Assembly: GCA_963762525.1 (NCBI GenBank)
Contig: CAVXKT010000011.1
Location: 310,001 to 374,000, forward strand
DNA: 64,000 nucleotides
DNA from: DATFDN01 sp963762525
Lineage (GTDB): Bacteria; Pseudomonadota; Alphaproteobacteria; Acetobacterales; Acetobacteraceae
Reading direction: 5' to 3'
The notes under the pieces were generated by a model, which saw only the letters and a list, made by a program, of their open reading frames with translations, was not told where the DNA came from and ran no database searches. A program made the translations under genes and the position numbers. Below are positions 37,725 to 47,385 of this stretch, in pieces. Position 1 is the stretch's first letter. Each line of letters starts with the position of its first letter.

Positions 37725-39969
37725 TTGTCGCCCACCGATGTCAATCTGTTATGGCTCCGCCCCGGTGAATATTCGGCGCATCGCGGGCACTCCATCCTTG
37801 TCACGGATAGTGAGGGAAGGGTGCGCGGGGGCTTCGATGGCTTCTATGTCCGGCGAACCCGCTTCCTCTCACGCCTGACCCTGAAGGTGGACAACTCCGA
37901 GCCGCACTTCGTCTCCGCCAATCCGGTGCTCCCGCACTCGCTGATCTCCTACCACCTCGCACCGTCCCCGGCCGGCGCGGCCGGCGGGCCGAACCCAGAG
38001 GACGAGAGCAATTCCGGCGGCGAGATCGTCGAGAAGGGGATCGAAATACACGTCAACCGCTTCGTCGGCGGTGGGCTGCATCTCGATATTCACGTCACCA
38101 ATCACGCGCTGGCGGATTGCTCGATCACCCTCGCCTGGGAACTTGCCGCCGACTTCGCCGACCAAACCGAAGCTCAAAGCGGCAAGCGCCAGCAAAAGGC
38201 TCCGGTCGAGCAATCCTGGAAGAAGCGCGGCGACGGCGGCGAGATCACCTTCCGCTATCGCCATCCCGAACTCCGCGCACGCCACCATCGCCCGTTTTCG
38301 AGGTGCCGACTTCATCGAGGGCCCAGGGGGGATCTTTACCACTCTCGCCCTGAAGCCGCACCGGACCACTACCCTCACTCTCGACGTGACGGCCCTGTTT
38401 CAGGGCGAACGCATCGAGCCGTTCTATGGTCTCGACGGGCGAATACATGAGGGATGCGAGGCCGAGGACGTGCGCGTTGAGTGGGACCATGGGTGCGCTC
38501 GCATCTCCGCCCTGAACCCGACGGTGGAAGCTGCCTGGACCCGCGCCGCCGCCGATCTCGGTGCGCTGGCGCTGCTCGACGGCGAAGGTGCGGAGCGTTT
38601 CACCCCCGCCGCCGGCATTCCCAATTATATTGGGCTGTTCGGCCGCGACACGCTGATCGCCGCCTGGCAATCGGCGCTGCTCAATCCGGCGACGTTGCGC
38701 GGCTCGCTGAGCCTGATCAGTAAGTGGAACGCCACCGAATGCGACGATCATTTCGACGCCCAGCCCGGTAAGGTGCTCCACCAGCGCCAACTCAGCCCAC
38801 TGGCCCTGCTCGGCGAAAATCCGTTCCTGCACTATTACGGCGACTACTCGGCACCCGGTCTATTCCTGCTCGGCCTGGCCGCGGAGTTCGCCCAATCGGG
38901 CGACCGCGCCTTCTTCCTCGCCATGCGCGACAGGGCGCTGGCGACACTGGAATGGATGGACCGCGACGGCGACTTCGACCACGACGGCTTTTACGAATAC
39001 CGCACGCTGGCGGGCGAGTCGGGGACCAAGAATCAGGGCTGGAAGGATTCCGGCGAGGCGATCCTTTACCCGAACGGGCGCCTGGTCGAGAACCCGATCG
39101 CCGTGTGCGAGATTCAGGGGCTCTACTACGCCGCCAAACGCGCCCTCGGCCTCGTCTTCATCGCCATCGGCGAATGCGCCCGCGGCGCCGAGCTGGTCGC
39201 GGCGTCCGACGCCCTGAAACAACGCTTCAACCAGCGTTTCTGGCTTGAAGACGAGCACTTCCTCGCCCTCTGCCTCGATCCCGACAAGCGCGCGGTTACG
39301 ACCATCGCGTCGAACCCCGGCGCTTGCCTCGCTTACGGGATCGTCGATGTCGATAAGGCGCAGCCGATCGCCGAGCGGCTGATGGCGCCCGACATGTTCA
39401 GCGGCTGGGGCATCCGGACGCTCTCGGAGACACATCCCGCCTATAATCCGATGGCCTATCATCTCGGCTCCGTCTGGCCGTTCGCCAATGCGCTTACCGG
39501 CTTCGGCCTGCACCGCTACGGCTTCACCGCCGAGCTGCACCGTTTGGCCAAAGGCCTGTTCGATGCCTCCACGCTGTTTCATCTCGACCGCCTGCCCGAG
39601 GTGTTCGCCGGCCACGCGCGCGACGCCCGGCATCCGCATCCCGGCATCTATCCCGGCGCCTGCGCCCCGCAGGCTTGGTCGGCGAGTGCGGTCATCCTGC
39701 TGATCCAGTCGATGCTCGGCCTGATTCCGCTGGCGCCGCTGAACACTGTGATCGTCGATCCCGCTCTCCCCGAGTGGCTGCCGGAACTCACCTTGGAAAA
39801 CCTCCGCATCGGTGATTGCGGCATCGATCTGCGTTTTCGCCGCGATGGTTCCGGCGCCACCGAGCATCAAGTTTTGCGTAACGAATCCGGCCTGCGCATT
39901 CACCGGCCTCGTGCTATCCCGGTTTCCGAGGACCGAGTCGAGGCGGCCATCCGCGAAGTGCTGAGATAA
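37725..39969 (+). CDS. Amylo-alpha-1,6-glucosidase/glycogen-debranching-like protein, frameshifted
   Basis: About 748 residues. The N-terminal GDE_N_bis-like domain (VRGGFDGFYVRRTRFLSRL, HVNRFVGGGLHLDIHVTNH) is followed by an (alpha/alpha)6-barrel domain with GIPNYIGLFGRDTLIAAWQSALLNP and LYPNGRLVENPIAVCEIQGLYYAAK plus NPMAYHLGSVWPFANALTG. This is the domain order of COG3408 proteins that debranch glycogen or hydrolyse disaccharide-type substrates. TTG 37725 has GGAGA upstream, but ATG starts are absent in the first 30 codons. The frame breaks near 38290 (ELRARHHRPF shifts to GADFIEGPGG). The cellular role here is unknown. Confidence 0.85.
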
Positions 39970-39970
39970 G

Positions 39971-40723
39971 TCAGTCCTCGCGCACCGCTCCAATCAGAAA
40001 CTCACGGTTGCCGTCGGCGCCGACGATCGGGCTCTCCGCAATGCCGCTGACCTGCCAACAGGGAAGCGACGCCCACCATGCGCGGATGCGTCCGCACACG
40101 GCGGCGTGAGCCGCGGGATCGCGCACCACTCCCTTGCCGGCCGCCGCATGTGCGCGTCCGGCCTCGAATTGCGGCTTGATGAGCGCGACCGCGAGCGCCC
40201 CCGGAGCGCATAAGGCGAGCGGCGCCGGCAGCAGGGTCGCCAGCCCGATGAAGCTCGCGTCGCAAACCAGCATCCCGATCGGGTCGGCGATCTCGGCGCG
40301 GGTGAGATAGCGCGCGTTCCGACGCTCGTGCACCACCACGCGCGGATCGGCGCGCAGTTTCCAGGCCAGCTGGCCGTGTCCCACATCCACCGCGTGAACG
40401 CGCGCCGCGCCCCGCGCCAGCAACACGTCGGTGAAGCCGCCGGTGGAGGCGCCGATATCAAGGCCGATGCGCCCGGCGGCGGAGAAGCCGAATATGTCCA
40501 GCGCGTGATCGAGCTTGAGGCCGCCGCGCGAGACCCAAGGGTGGTCGCGACCCTGCACCGCGATCGGCGCGTCGACAGGCAGCAATTGCCCGGCCTTGTC
40601 GATCCGCCGCGTGTCGCTGAACACCTTGCCGGCCAGGATCAATGCCTGCGCGCGGGCGCGGCTCTCGGCCAAGCCGCGATCGACCAGCGCCTGATCGGCC
40701 CGGGTCTTCGTCGCGGCGGACAA
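39971..40723 (-). CDS. tlyA: TlyA family 16S/23S rRNA 2'-O-methyltransferase
   Basis: A 250-residue intact protein. The N-terminal S4 RNA-binding domain has RADQALVDRGLAESRARAQALILAGKVF, and the FtsJ-like Rossmann domain has IGLDIGASTGGFTDVLLARGAARVHAVDVGHGQL (SAM-binding G-A-S-T-G-G) and the catalytic-type KPQFEAG. TlyA 2'-O-methylates rRNA cytidines; some members were called hemolysin A. ATG 40721-40723. It lies downstream of gspF (convergent to the debranching-like gene, 1 bp gap). Confidence 0.93.
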   Translation of the reverse strand: MSAATKTRADQALVDRGLAESRARAQALILAGKVFSDTRRIDKAGQLLPVDAPIAVQGRDHPWVSRGGLKLDHALDIFGFSAAGRIGLDIGASTGGFTDVLLARGAARVHAVDVGHGQLAWKLRADPRVVVHERRNARYLTRAEIADPIGMLVCDASFIGLATLLPAPLALCAPGALAVALIKPQFEAGRAHAAAGKGVVRDPAAHAAVCGRIRAWWASLPCWQVSGIAESPIVGADGNREFLIGAVRED

Positions 40724-40724
40724 C

Positions 40725-41939
40725 TCAGCCCGCCAGATTGTTGAGACTGAGCATCGCCAGCATCAACGAGCTGACGATGCCGGCGACCGCGAGCCCCATT
40801 GCAATGGTGATCGCCGGCACCAACAGCGACACCAGGCGCTGCACGCGGATGCGGCACTCCTCTTCGTGAATATCGGCCGCGCGCAACGCCATCGGACCGA
40901 GCAGCGCCGTCTCGTGGCCGAGGCGCAGCAGGTGGATGGTGCGCACGGGGAAGACCGGTTCCTCCTCCAGCCCCGCCAATCCGGCGCCGTTGCGGGCGCT
41001 GGCGATGGCGCGCTCCACGGCCGCCACGCCGGCGCGATTGCCGAGCGCGTCGCGGACGATGCCCAGAGCGGATATCAGCGCCACGCCGTTAACGATGAGC
41101 GTCCCCAGGGTGCGGGTGAACCGTGCCGCCAGCACCTCGCGCAGCAATGCGCCCAACACCGGCAGACGCAGCAGCAGCCGATCGGCCCAGAGCCGGGCGC
41201 CCGGCCGAGTCAGCGCCTGCCGGGCCAGCAGGCCGCCCAGCACCAGCAGCAGCAGCGCGAACAGCCCATAGGCGGAGACCGCATCGCCGAGCGCGATCAG
41301 GATGCGAGTGGGCCGCGGCATCGCAACGCCGTTCTGCGCGAACAGCGGCACGAACTGCGGCAATACATCGGTCAGCAACAGCACGATCGAGCCGATGGCA
41401 GCGATCAGCAGCAGACAGGGATAGATCATAGCCGAGGTCACGGTGGACGCCAACGCGCGCTGTCGTTCCAGCATCAGCGCCAGCCGATCGAGCGTGGCCG
41501 CGAGCTGGCCCCCGGACTCGCCGGCGCGCACCATTCCGACGTAGAGGCGCGAGAATGCACGGCCCTCGCGCGCCAGCGCGTCGGCGAGCGGGCTGCCGTC
41601 GCGCACCGCGTCGCGCAGCCGGAGGGTGACCGCGCGCACCCGCGCGTTCGGCGCCGTCTCCACCAGGAAGCGCAAGGCGCGGTCGAGGTCCTGCCCGGCG
41701 GCGAGCATGATCGCGAGTTCGCGGGTAAAACCGGCGATTTCGGTTCGGTTCAGACCGCGTCGGGTGAGGGAAAATTCGAGCAGTCCGGACAAGCGGGCGC
41801 CCGCATCCGGTTCGGCGCGGACCGGGATGCTGCCGGCGCGGCGCAGCCGCTCGATCACCGCCGCCTCGCTGTCGGCCTCCATGACGCCGGTCATGACCTC
41901 GCCGCCGGCGCCGATCGCCTTGTAGCGCCAGGCGGCCAT
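40725..41939 (-). CDS. gspF: Type II secretion system inner-membrane platform protein GspF
   Basis: A 404-residue intact GspF. Two T2SSF domains, each with FTRELAIMLAAGQDLDRAL... and RFTRTLGTLIVNGVALISALGIV, and three membrane helices (CLLLIAAIGSIVLLLTDVL, GLFALLLLVLGGLLARQAL, AITIAMGLAVAGIVSSLML). GspF anchors the pseudopilus assembly machine and contacts GspE. The start ATG (41937-41939) shares one base with the stop of gspE (TGATG), indicating translational coupling. It is followed by tlyA. Confidence 0.94.
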   Translation of the reverse strand: MAAWRYKAIGAGGEVMTGVMEADSEAAVIERLRRAGSIPVRAEPDAGARLSGLLEFSLTRRGLNRTEIAGFTRELAIMLAAGQDLDRALRFLVETAPNARVRAVTLRLRDAVRDGSPLADALAREGRAFSRLYVGMVRAGESGGQLAATLDRLALMLERQRALASTVTSAMIYPCLLLIAAIGSIVLLLTDVLPQFVPLFAQNGVAMPRPTRILIALGDAVSAYGLFALLLLVLGGLLARQALTRPGARLWADRLLLRLPVLGALLREVLAARFTRTLGTLIVNGVALISALGIVRDALGNRAGVAAVERAIASARNGAGLAGLEEEPVFPVRTIHLLRLGHETALLGPMALRAADIHEEECRIRVQRLVSLLVPAITIAMGLAVAGIVSSLMLAMLSLNNLAG

Positions 41940-43657
41940 CAGGCCTCCGTCCGAATGGCGCGCTCGAGCTCGGCGATCGTTGTCTGGCCTTCGAGCGCGG
42001 CTCTCAGCCCCGCCTCGAACAGCGGCACCATACCGGCGACGACCGCCGCGCGTTCGATCTCGATGTGTTCGGCGCCGGCGAAAATCAGCCGCTCGATCGC
42101 CTCGTTCGGTTGCAGGAATTCGGCGATGGCAAGCCGCCCGCGATACCCGGTCTGGCGGCAATGCGCGCAAGCCGTCGGATGGTGAAGCGTGATCGGCCGC
42201 CGCGGGCTCAGCTGTTCCAGCCCGAAGCGGGCGACGATCTCGGCCGGCGCCGCCTCCTCGCGCCGGCAGCGCAAACAGAGCCGCCGTACCAGCCGTTGCG
42301 CCAAGATGCCGCGCAGCACCGCCGTCAGCAAGTAGTGCTCCACCCCCATATCGCGCAGCCGGGTGATGGTGGCGGCGGCCGAGTTGGTGTGCAGGGTGGA
42401 GAGCACCAGATGCCCGGTCAGTGCCGCCTGCACGGCGATCTGCGCGGTCTCCAGGTCGCGGATCTCGCCGATCATGATCACGTCCGGGTCTTGGCGCAGG
42501 ATCGATCGCAGCAGGCGCGCGAAGGTCAGATCGATCTGCGGCTTCACCTGCACCTGGTTGATGCCCGCCAACTGATATTCGATCGGGTCTTCGACCGTGA
42601 CCACCTTGCGGGTGGTGGCGTTCAGCGATTGCAGCCCGGTGTAGAGGGTCGTGGTCTTGCCGCTGCCGGTGGGGCCGGTGACGAGCACGATGCCGTTCGG
42701 CAGCTCCAGCGCCCGGCTGAAGCGCGCGATCACCGGCGCCGGCAATCCGAGCTTCGCGTATTCGAACACCACGGCACTGCGGTCGAGCACGCGCAGCACC
42801 ACCGTCTCGCCGTGCATGGTCGGAATGGTGGAGACGCGGAAATCCGTCTCGTGGCCCCGCACCGCGAGCTTCACCCGACCGTCCTGCGGCAGCCGTCGCT
42901 CGGCGATGTCGAGCTTGGCCATGATCTTGATGCGCGAGACGATCGCCGCCCCCAGCCGCGCCGGCGGACTCTCGACCTCGTGCAGCAGCCCATCATAGCG
43001 ATAGCGCACGCGCAGCCGGTCCTCGAAGGGCTCGATATGGATGTCGGAGGCGAGTGTCTCGACGGCCGTCGCGATGATCTGGTTGACCAGCCGGATCACC
43101 GGCGCCTCGCTGGCGAGGTCCTTCAGCCGCTCGGCGTCCTCCTCGGTCGGCTCGCCGTCGGGCTCATTCGCGCAGTCCGTCTGTTCCGCTTCCTGGTAAA
43201 GGCGCGCGAACGCCGCTTCCAGCTCGATGCCGATGGCGACGGCGCGCGTGACAGTTCGGCCGGTGGCGGCGGCGATGGCGGCGGGGGTGAAGGCATCCAG
43301 CGGGTCCGCCACGGCGACCAGAATGCCGTCCGGGCGCTCCGAGAGCGGCATCGCCCGCGCGCCGCGCAGGAAACGCGCCGGCAACTGCTCGACCAGGAGC
43401 GGTGCTTCCGGGTAATCCTCCGGCCGCGCCAGCTTGAGGCCGCACACGGCAGCCAGCGCCTCCGCAAGGCTCCGTTCGCTCACCAGACCGAGTTGCAGCA
43501 GCACCCGATCGAGAGTCTGCCCGGTGTCGGCCGCGACCCGCCGCCCACGCTCGATCGTGCGGGTATCGCACTGCCCGGTCTCGATCAGAAACACGGCGAG
43601 CCGCTCAAGCGGCGGCGTGCCGTCCGGCAACCGGGTCAGGGCGTCCAGGGCGTCCAT
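41939..43657 (-). CDS. gspE: Type II secretion system ATPase GspE
   Basis: A 572-residue intact secretion ATPase. The N-terminal GSPII_E_N domain (LAEALAAVCGLKLARPEDYPE) is followed by the ATPase: LASDIHIEPFEDRLRVRYRYDG, Walker A VTGPTGSGKTTTLY, Asp box VEDPIEYQ, Walker B DPDVIMIGEIRD, His box HLVLSTLHTNSAAA, and a tetracysteine zinc site CLRC (residues near 486) with CAHC. It supplies energy for pseudopilus assembly. ATG 43655-43657. It is divergent to the prepilin peptidase gene, with 38 bp between. Confidence 0.96.
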   Translation of the reverse strand: MDALDALTRLPDGTPPLERLAVFLIETGQCDTRTIERGRRVAADTGQTLDRVLLQLGLVSERSLAEALAAVCGLKLARPEDYPEAPLLVEQLPARFLRGARAMPLSERPDGILVAVADPLDAFTPAAIAAATGRTVTRAVAIGIELEAAFARLYQEAEQTDCANEPDGEPTEEDAERLKDLASEAPVIRLVNQIIATAVETLASDIHIEPFEDRLRVRYRYDGLLHEVESPPARLGAAIVSRIKIMAKLDIAERRLPQDGRVKLAVRGHETDFRVSTIPTMHGETVVLRVLDRSAVVFEYAKLGLPAPVIARFSRALELPNGIVLVTGPTGSGKTTTLYTGLQSLNATTRKVVTVEDPIEYQLAGINQVQVKPQIDLTFARLLRSILRQDPDVIMIGEIRDLETAQIAVQAALTGHLVLSTLHTNSAAATITRLRDMGVEHYLLTAVLRGILAQRLVRRLCLRCRREEAAPAEIVARFGLEQLSPRRPITLHHPTACAHCRQTGYRGRLAIAEFLQPNEAIERLIFAGAEHIEIERAAVVAGMVPLFEAGLRAALEGQTTIAELERAIRTEA

Positions 43658-43695
43658 TGTCTCACCCGCTTCAGCATGGCACAGCCGAGGGGAAT

Positions 43696-44435
43696 ATGGC
43701 GATGCCGCCTCCTCTGACGAGCCCGCTCTGGCCGCTTCTGGCGTCCCCGTTCGTCGGCAGCTTCGCCGGCGTGCTGATCCGCCGCCTGCCGGCGGAGCGG
43801 GCGCGGCTGTGGGGCCGCTCGGAATGCCCGACGTGCCGCCGGCCGCTCGGGGTGTTGCGATCTGGTGCCGTTGGCGAGCTTCGTGGCACTGGGCGGGCGT
43901 TGCCGGACATGTCGGGCGCCGATCGGGTGGTTCCATCCGGCGGTGGAGATAGCGGCGCTATTGGTGGCGCTTGTGGCGGTGGCGGCGGATGGCGGCTGGC
44001 TCGCCTGCGGGCTCGGCTGGACGCTGCTCGCGCTGGCCTGGATCGACGTCGAGCATTTCCGGCTGCCGGACGCTCTGACCTTGCCGCTGGTCGGTGGCGG
44101 GGCTGGCGGCAGTTTGGGCGCTGGATCGCCCGGCGACCGCCGACCACGCCGCGGCGGCGATCGCGGGCTACGCGGCGCTTCGGCTGCTTAATGTCACCTA
44201 TCGCCGTCTGCGCGGGCGCGACGGACTCGGCGCGGGCGATGCCAAGCTGTTCGCGGCAAGCGGCGCCTGGGTGGGGTTGGCGGCGCTTCCCTCGGTGCTG
44301 TTGCTGGCGGCGTTGGCCGGCCTCGGTCTGGCGGCGGCGCTGCGAGTTGCAGGCCGCCCGATGAGCCGCACCACGCCTCTGCCCTTCGGGGCATGCCTCG
44401 CCGTGGCGCTATGGGCCGTCTATCTGGCGGGGTGA
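43696..44435 (+). CDS. gspO: Type IV/II prepilin peptidase GspO (PilD), frameshifted twice
   Basis: About 246 residues, polytopic membrane aspartyl protease that cleaves pseudopilin leaders and N-methylates the new N-terminus. The N-terminal cytoplasmic loop has CxxC pairs (CPTCRRPLG and CRTCRAPIG); WIDVEHFRLPDALTLPL holds the first active-site Asp, and GDGLGAGDAKL the second (GLGAGDAKLFA). The frame breaks near 43855 and 44110. Hydrophobic helices occupy the rest. Start ATG 43696 after GAGGGGAA. It is divergent from gspE; the gspG, gspH pseudopilins in the window are likely substrates. Confidence 0.87.
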
Positions 44436-45292
44436 GCATCCGTCACCCGCAGGAACAGCAGGATCGAGGTCCATTGCACCTCACCGTCGTTCAGGACCAC
44501 GTGGCGGCGGCGGCGATCGACGCCGGCGGGAACGACGATCGAATCCACCAGGTATTCGGGGCTCAGCGTGTCGAAGTTGATCGGACCGAGCAGCGACAGG
44601 TTCGGGCACGGCGCAATCAGATCGGAGAAGATCTGCGCGCGGGTGAAGAACTCCGGGTGCGCGTATTCCTCCAGCATCAGCAGCTCGGTCGCCACGGCGA
44701 TGATGCCGCCCGGGCGCACCACGCGCCCCATCTCCCGCATCGCTTGCGTTGCCGCCGCATGACCGCCGAAATGCTCGATCGAAGAGAGGCTCCAGGCGAA
44801 GTCGAAGCTGTCATCGGCGTAGGTCAGCCGCGTGCCGTCCTGGTTCTCGAAAACGATCTTGGCGAAATCGACCGATGCCGGGCAGTGCCGGCGGGCCTCC
44901 GCGAGCATCGCCGGGTCCGCTTCGCGGCCGCGCGCGGTGCTGGTCCATAACGCTTCTCCGTAGAGGTCGGTCGCGGTGACATGCGCGATATGATCGGCGA
45001 GGTAGTAGATCACCGGCTCCCGCCCGGCGCCGACGCCGAGCGCGCGGTGTCCGGCTTGCAGCATCCCCAGCCGACGCAGGCCATACAGGCAGTGCGTCCA
45101 CTCCCAGCCCTTGCGGTAGATCGCGCCGCTGATGTTGCGGAAACAGTGCTTGTCGAGCGCATAGCGTTCCAGATCGTGGTGCAGCGCCAACCACTCCGGA
45201 TCGTCGTAGCGGACCGGGTTGACCACCTCGCTCAGGCTTCGCGCCGACCGCGCGCGCCGGCTGAGGGCGCGCCGCAGCACCCGCGCGATCAT
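44420..45292 (-). CDS. Class I SAM-dependent methyltransferase
   Basis: A 290-residue protein. LQAGHRALGVGAGREPVIYYLADHIAHVTATDLYGE (motif I and acidic loop), SFDFAWSLSSIEHFGGHAAA (motif post-I/IV) and VRPGGIIAVATELLML are typical of Methyltransf_11-like enzymes. The start ATG 45290-45292 overlaps the stop of the upstream lytic transglycosylase (ATGA). It is one of two methyltransferase genes bracketing it. Its substrate is not apparent; sugar or lipid methylation in the envelope is possible. Confidence 0.85.
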   Translation of the reverse strand: MIARVLRRALSRRARSARSLSEVVNPVRYDDPEWLALHHDLERYALDKHCFRNISGAIYRKGWEWTHCLYGLRRLGMLQAGHRALGVGAGREPVIYYLADHIAHVTATDLYGEALWTSTARGREADPAMLAEARRHCPASVDFAKIVFENQDGTRLTYADDSFDFAWSLSSIEHFGGHAAATQAMREMGRVVRPGGIIAVATELLMLEEYAHPEFFTRAQIFSDLIAPCPNLSLLGPINFDTLSPEYLVDSIVVPAGVDRRRRHVVLNDGEVQWTSILLFLRVTDAHPAR

Positions 45293-45705
45293 CGCGCCGA
45301 AGCCGGTTCCGGGCGGAACATCGCCCGAGCGCGAGCGAGCACGCGCAACTGATAGCCCAGGTTCAGCGTCGGCGTGTGCGAGTGATAGTCGCCGACCGCG
45401 CGCATCAAATCGCCCTTCTCCTCCAGGAGGTAGGTCGCCATGATGGCGGCCGCGGCGGCGATGTTGAAGCAGGGCTCGTCGATCAGGCGCGCGCGCACGG
45501 CGGGCTCGGGGATCGCGGCGAAGCGCGCGAGTGGTCCCAACCAGCGCGTGTTCACCTGCATCATGCCGAGATCTTCCGAGCCGTCGCGGTTCGGGCTGAC
45601 CATGCCAACCCGTCCGCCCTCCACCTGCTGGATCACCGGCAGCACGCGCGGCGGCAGATGCCAAAAGGACGCTGCCGCCACCATGCAGGCGAGATACGGG
45701 ATCAT
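45289..45705 (-). CDS. Lytic transglycosylase (SLT-type)
   Basis: A 138-residue short SLT-like enzyme. It starts with a hydrophobic segment (YLACMVAAASFW). LPVIQQVEGGRVGMVSPNRDGSEDLGMMQVN contains the catalytic glutamate (VEGG) and the M-Q-V-N motif, and FNIAAAAAIMATYLL with AVGDYHSHTP continue the domain. It is close in type to T2SS/T4SS-associated transglycosylases and likely opens peptidoglycan for the secretion apparatus or acts in its own right. No frame interruption. Confidence 0.82.
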   Translation of the reverse strand: MIPYLACMVAAASFWHLPPRVLPVIQQVEGGRVGMVSPNRDGSEDLGMMQVNTRWLGPLARFAAIPEPAVRARLIDEPCFNIAAAAAIMATYLLEEKGDLMRAVGDYHSHTPTLNLGYQLRVLARARAMFRPEPASAR

Positions 45706-45855
45706 GCTGTTCCGGCGTTGCGCACCGACCTTAGCCGGGCGGCGCGCAGCCCGACAACGCCCGGCTTCCGCTTCTCGGCCGGGCGGTCTAGATAGCCGCC
45801 GCGAAGGGAGGCAGCACGGAATGAGAATTGGCGGTGAGCGCGCCCGGGACGGCCA

Positions 45856-46809
45856 ATGCTAGCAACCCTGCTGCGCCGCGCGCGGCGGCGTGAAATGCCA
45901 AACTCCGCACCTCCGGTTTCGATCGCCTCAGCCCCGGCCAACCCGGCGCGGGTGCTGCGAACGTTGAGCGAGCTTGATCGCGCGCTGGACGAGGCGGACG
46001 TCGCGGGTCGCGAATCCGACGACGCCCTCCGCGCAGCCTTCGGGACGTTCGAGTTCCGCCCGTCGGTGGACGGCTTGCCGCCGGATCCGTTCTCGGCCGC
46101 GTACCGCGACTACCAATTCAAGCTTTATGAGCAGATCGCCGGCAAGCCGTACGCCGTATCCAACGAGGCGTGCGCGTTCCTGGTCGATCCGGCGATCGCC
46201 ACCCCGTTTCCGTATTACACCCGCAGCTTTCAGACCGTCTCCGACCAGTTGCTGATGGTGGGGCTGATCATCAAGACGATGCGGCTCCCGCCCGGGGCGA
46301 GCATTCTGGAGTTCGGGCCGGGATGGGGAAACACGACGGTCGCCCTGGCCCGCATGGGATACAGCGTAACCGCCCTCGATATCGAGTCGCGCTTTCTCGA
46401 GGTCATTCGCGGCCGCTGCGCCGGAATGCCGCATCCGCCCGAACTGATCGCCGGCGATTTTTCGGCCGCCGCCGGACTCGGCAAGTCATTCGATGCGGTG
46501 TTGTTTTACGAGTGTTTTCATCATTGCGCCGACCACCATCGCCTGCTCGACGATCTTGCACGCCTGGTTGCGCCGGGCGGTCAGGCGGTGTTCGCCGCGG
46601 AGCCGATCACCGACATCTTTCCGATGCCCTGGGGAATTCGCACCGACGGCGAAAGCTTGTGGGCGATTCGCCGGTTCGGCTGGCTGGAGCTCGGCTTTCG
46701 GGAGAGCTACTTTCGCGAGACTTTGCGTCGGGTCGGCTGGAAGGTCCGACGGCACGACTATGACGTCACCCCGCTCGGCACGATCTTCGTTGCCACGCGC
46801 GACCAGTGA
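45856..46809 (+). CDS. Class I SAM-dependent methyltransferase
   Basis: A 317-residue protein with a SAM-binding core: ILEFGPGWGNTTVALARMGYSVTALDIESRFLEVIRG (G-x-G-x-G-like), DAVLFYECFHHCADHHRLLDDLARLVAPGG. It has a long N-terminal part (LDRALDEADVAGRESDDALRAAFG) that is not recognisable. The C-terminal half has WGIRTDGESLWAIRRFGWLELGF, seen in uncharacterised methyltransferases. ATG 45856. It ends 4 bp into the gspG start (GTGA-type overlap), so it is likely co-transcribed with gspG. The substrate is unknown. Confidence 0.8.
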   Translation: MLATLLRRARRREMPNSAPPVSIASAPANPARVLRTLSELDRALDEADVAGRESDDALRAAFGTFEFRPSVDGLPPDPFSAAYRDYQFKLYEQIAGKPYAVSNEACAFLVDPAIATPFPYYTRSFQTVSDQLLMVGLIIKTMRLPPGASILEFGPGWGNTTVALARMGYSVTALDIESRFLEVIRGRCAGMPHPPELIAGDFSAAAGLGKSFDAVLFYECFHHCADHHRLLDDLARLVAPGGQAVFAAEPITDIFPMPWGIRTDGESLWAIRRFGWLELGFRESYFRETLRRVGWKVRRHDYDVTPLGTIFVATRDQ

Positions 46810-47303
46810 GGGCGATCGTGCTCCGTGGGTCACGGAATTGTCGCACCCCGACCCTTTCCGCCCTGACGGGGCGGAGACGGGGCGAGCCGCGGCACGCCGC
46901 GCGCGATTCCGGCTTCACTCTCCTCGAAATCCTGGTCGTGGTGGCCATTCTCGGTCTGCTGATCGGACTGGTGGCGCCGGCGGTTCTGCGCCAATTGGGC
47001 GGGGCGCGGATTTCGATCGGCAAGCAGTCGATCGAGCGTATCTCCTCCATTCTCGATCTCTACAAGCTTGATGTGGGTTCTTATCCGAGCACCGAGCAAG
47101 GGCTTGAAGCACTGATCGAGCGGCCATCGGGCGTTGAGGCTTGGAACGGGCCTTATCTCAAATCAGACAAGCTGCCGGTCGATCCCTGGAATTACGCCTA
47201 TATATACCGCGACCCGTCGGAGCGGGCGGGCCACGACTTCGACCTCTGCTCGCGCGGACCGAACGATGCCGCCGACCAGAGCGCGATGATCTGCAATCAG
47301 TAG
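46806..47303 (+). CDS. gspG: Type II secretion system major pseudopilin GspG
   Basis: A 165-residue major pseudopilin. The prepilin peptidase site is DSG|FTLLEILVVVAILGLLIGLVAPAV after a basic leader of about 34 residues. The rest is diagnostic of GspG: ERISSILDLYKLDVGSYPSTEQGLEALIERPSGVEAWNGPYLKSDKLPVDPWNYAYIYR. It forms the pseudopilus shaft. The GTG 46806 overlaps the preceding methyltransferase stop; a later GTG (46818) could be an alternative start. It is intact. Confidence 0.94.
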   Translation: MRAIVLRGSRNCRTPTLSALTGRRRGEPRHAARDSGFTLLEILVVVAILGLLIGLVAPAVLRQLGGARISIGKQSIERISSILDLYKLDVGSYPSTEQGLEALIERPSGVEAWNGPYLKSDKLPVDPWNYAYIYRDPSERAGHDFDLCSRGPNDAADQSAMICNQ

Positions 47304-47335
47304 CAGCCATCACCCGGCTCGCTATGCTCGCCGAC

Positions 47336-47378
47336 CCCTCCCGGTTGCGGGAGAGGTCGCCGCGCGCCAGCGCGGCGG
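47336..47378. terminator. Two tandem GC hairpins between convergent genes
   Basis: In the 82-bp gap between gspG and the CoA-transferase, CTCCCG pairs with CGGGAG (47338-47343/47348-47353) and, next to it, CGCCGCGC pairs with GCGCGGCG (47358-47365/47370-47377). Both lie between converging genes. There is no U-run, so factor-independent termination is not assured. They may be attenuators or a REP-like element. Confidence 0.4.
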
Positions 47379-47385
47379 GTAAGGG

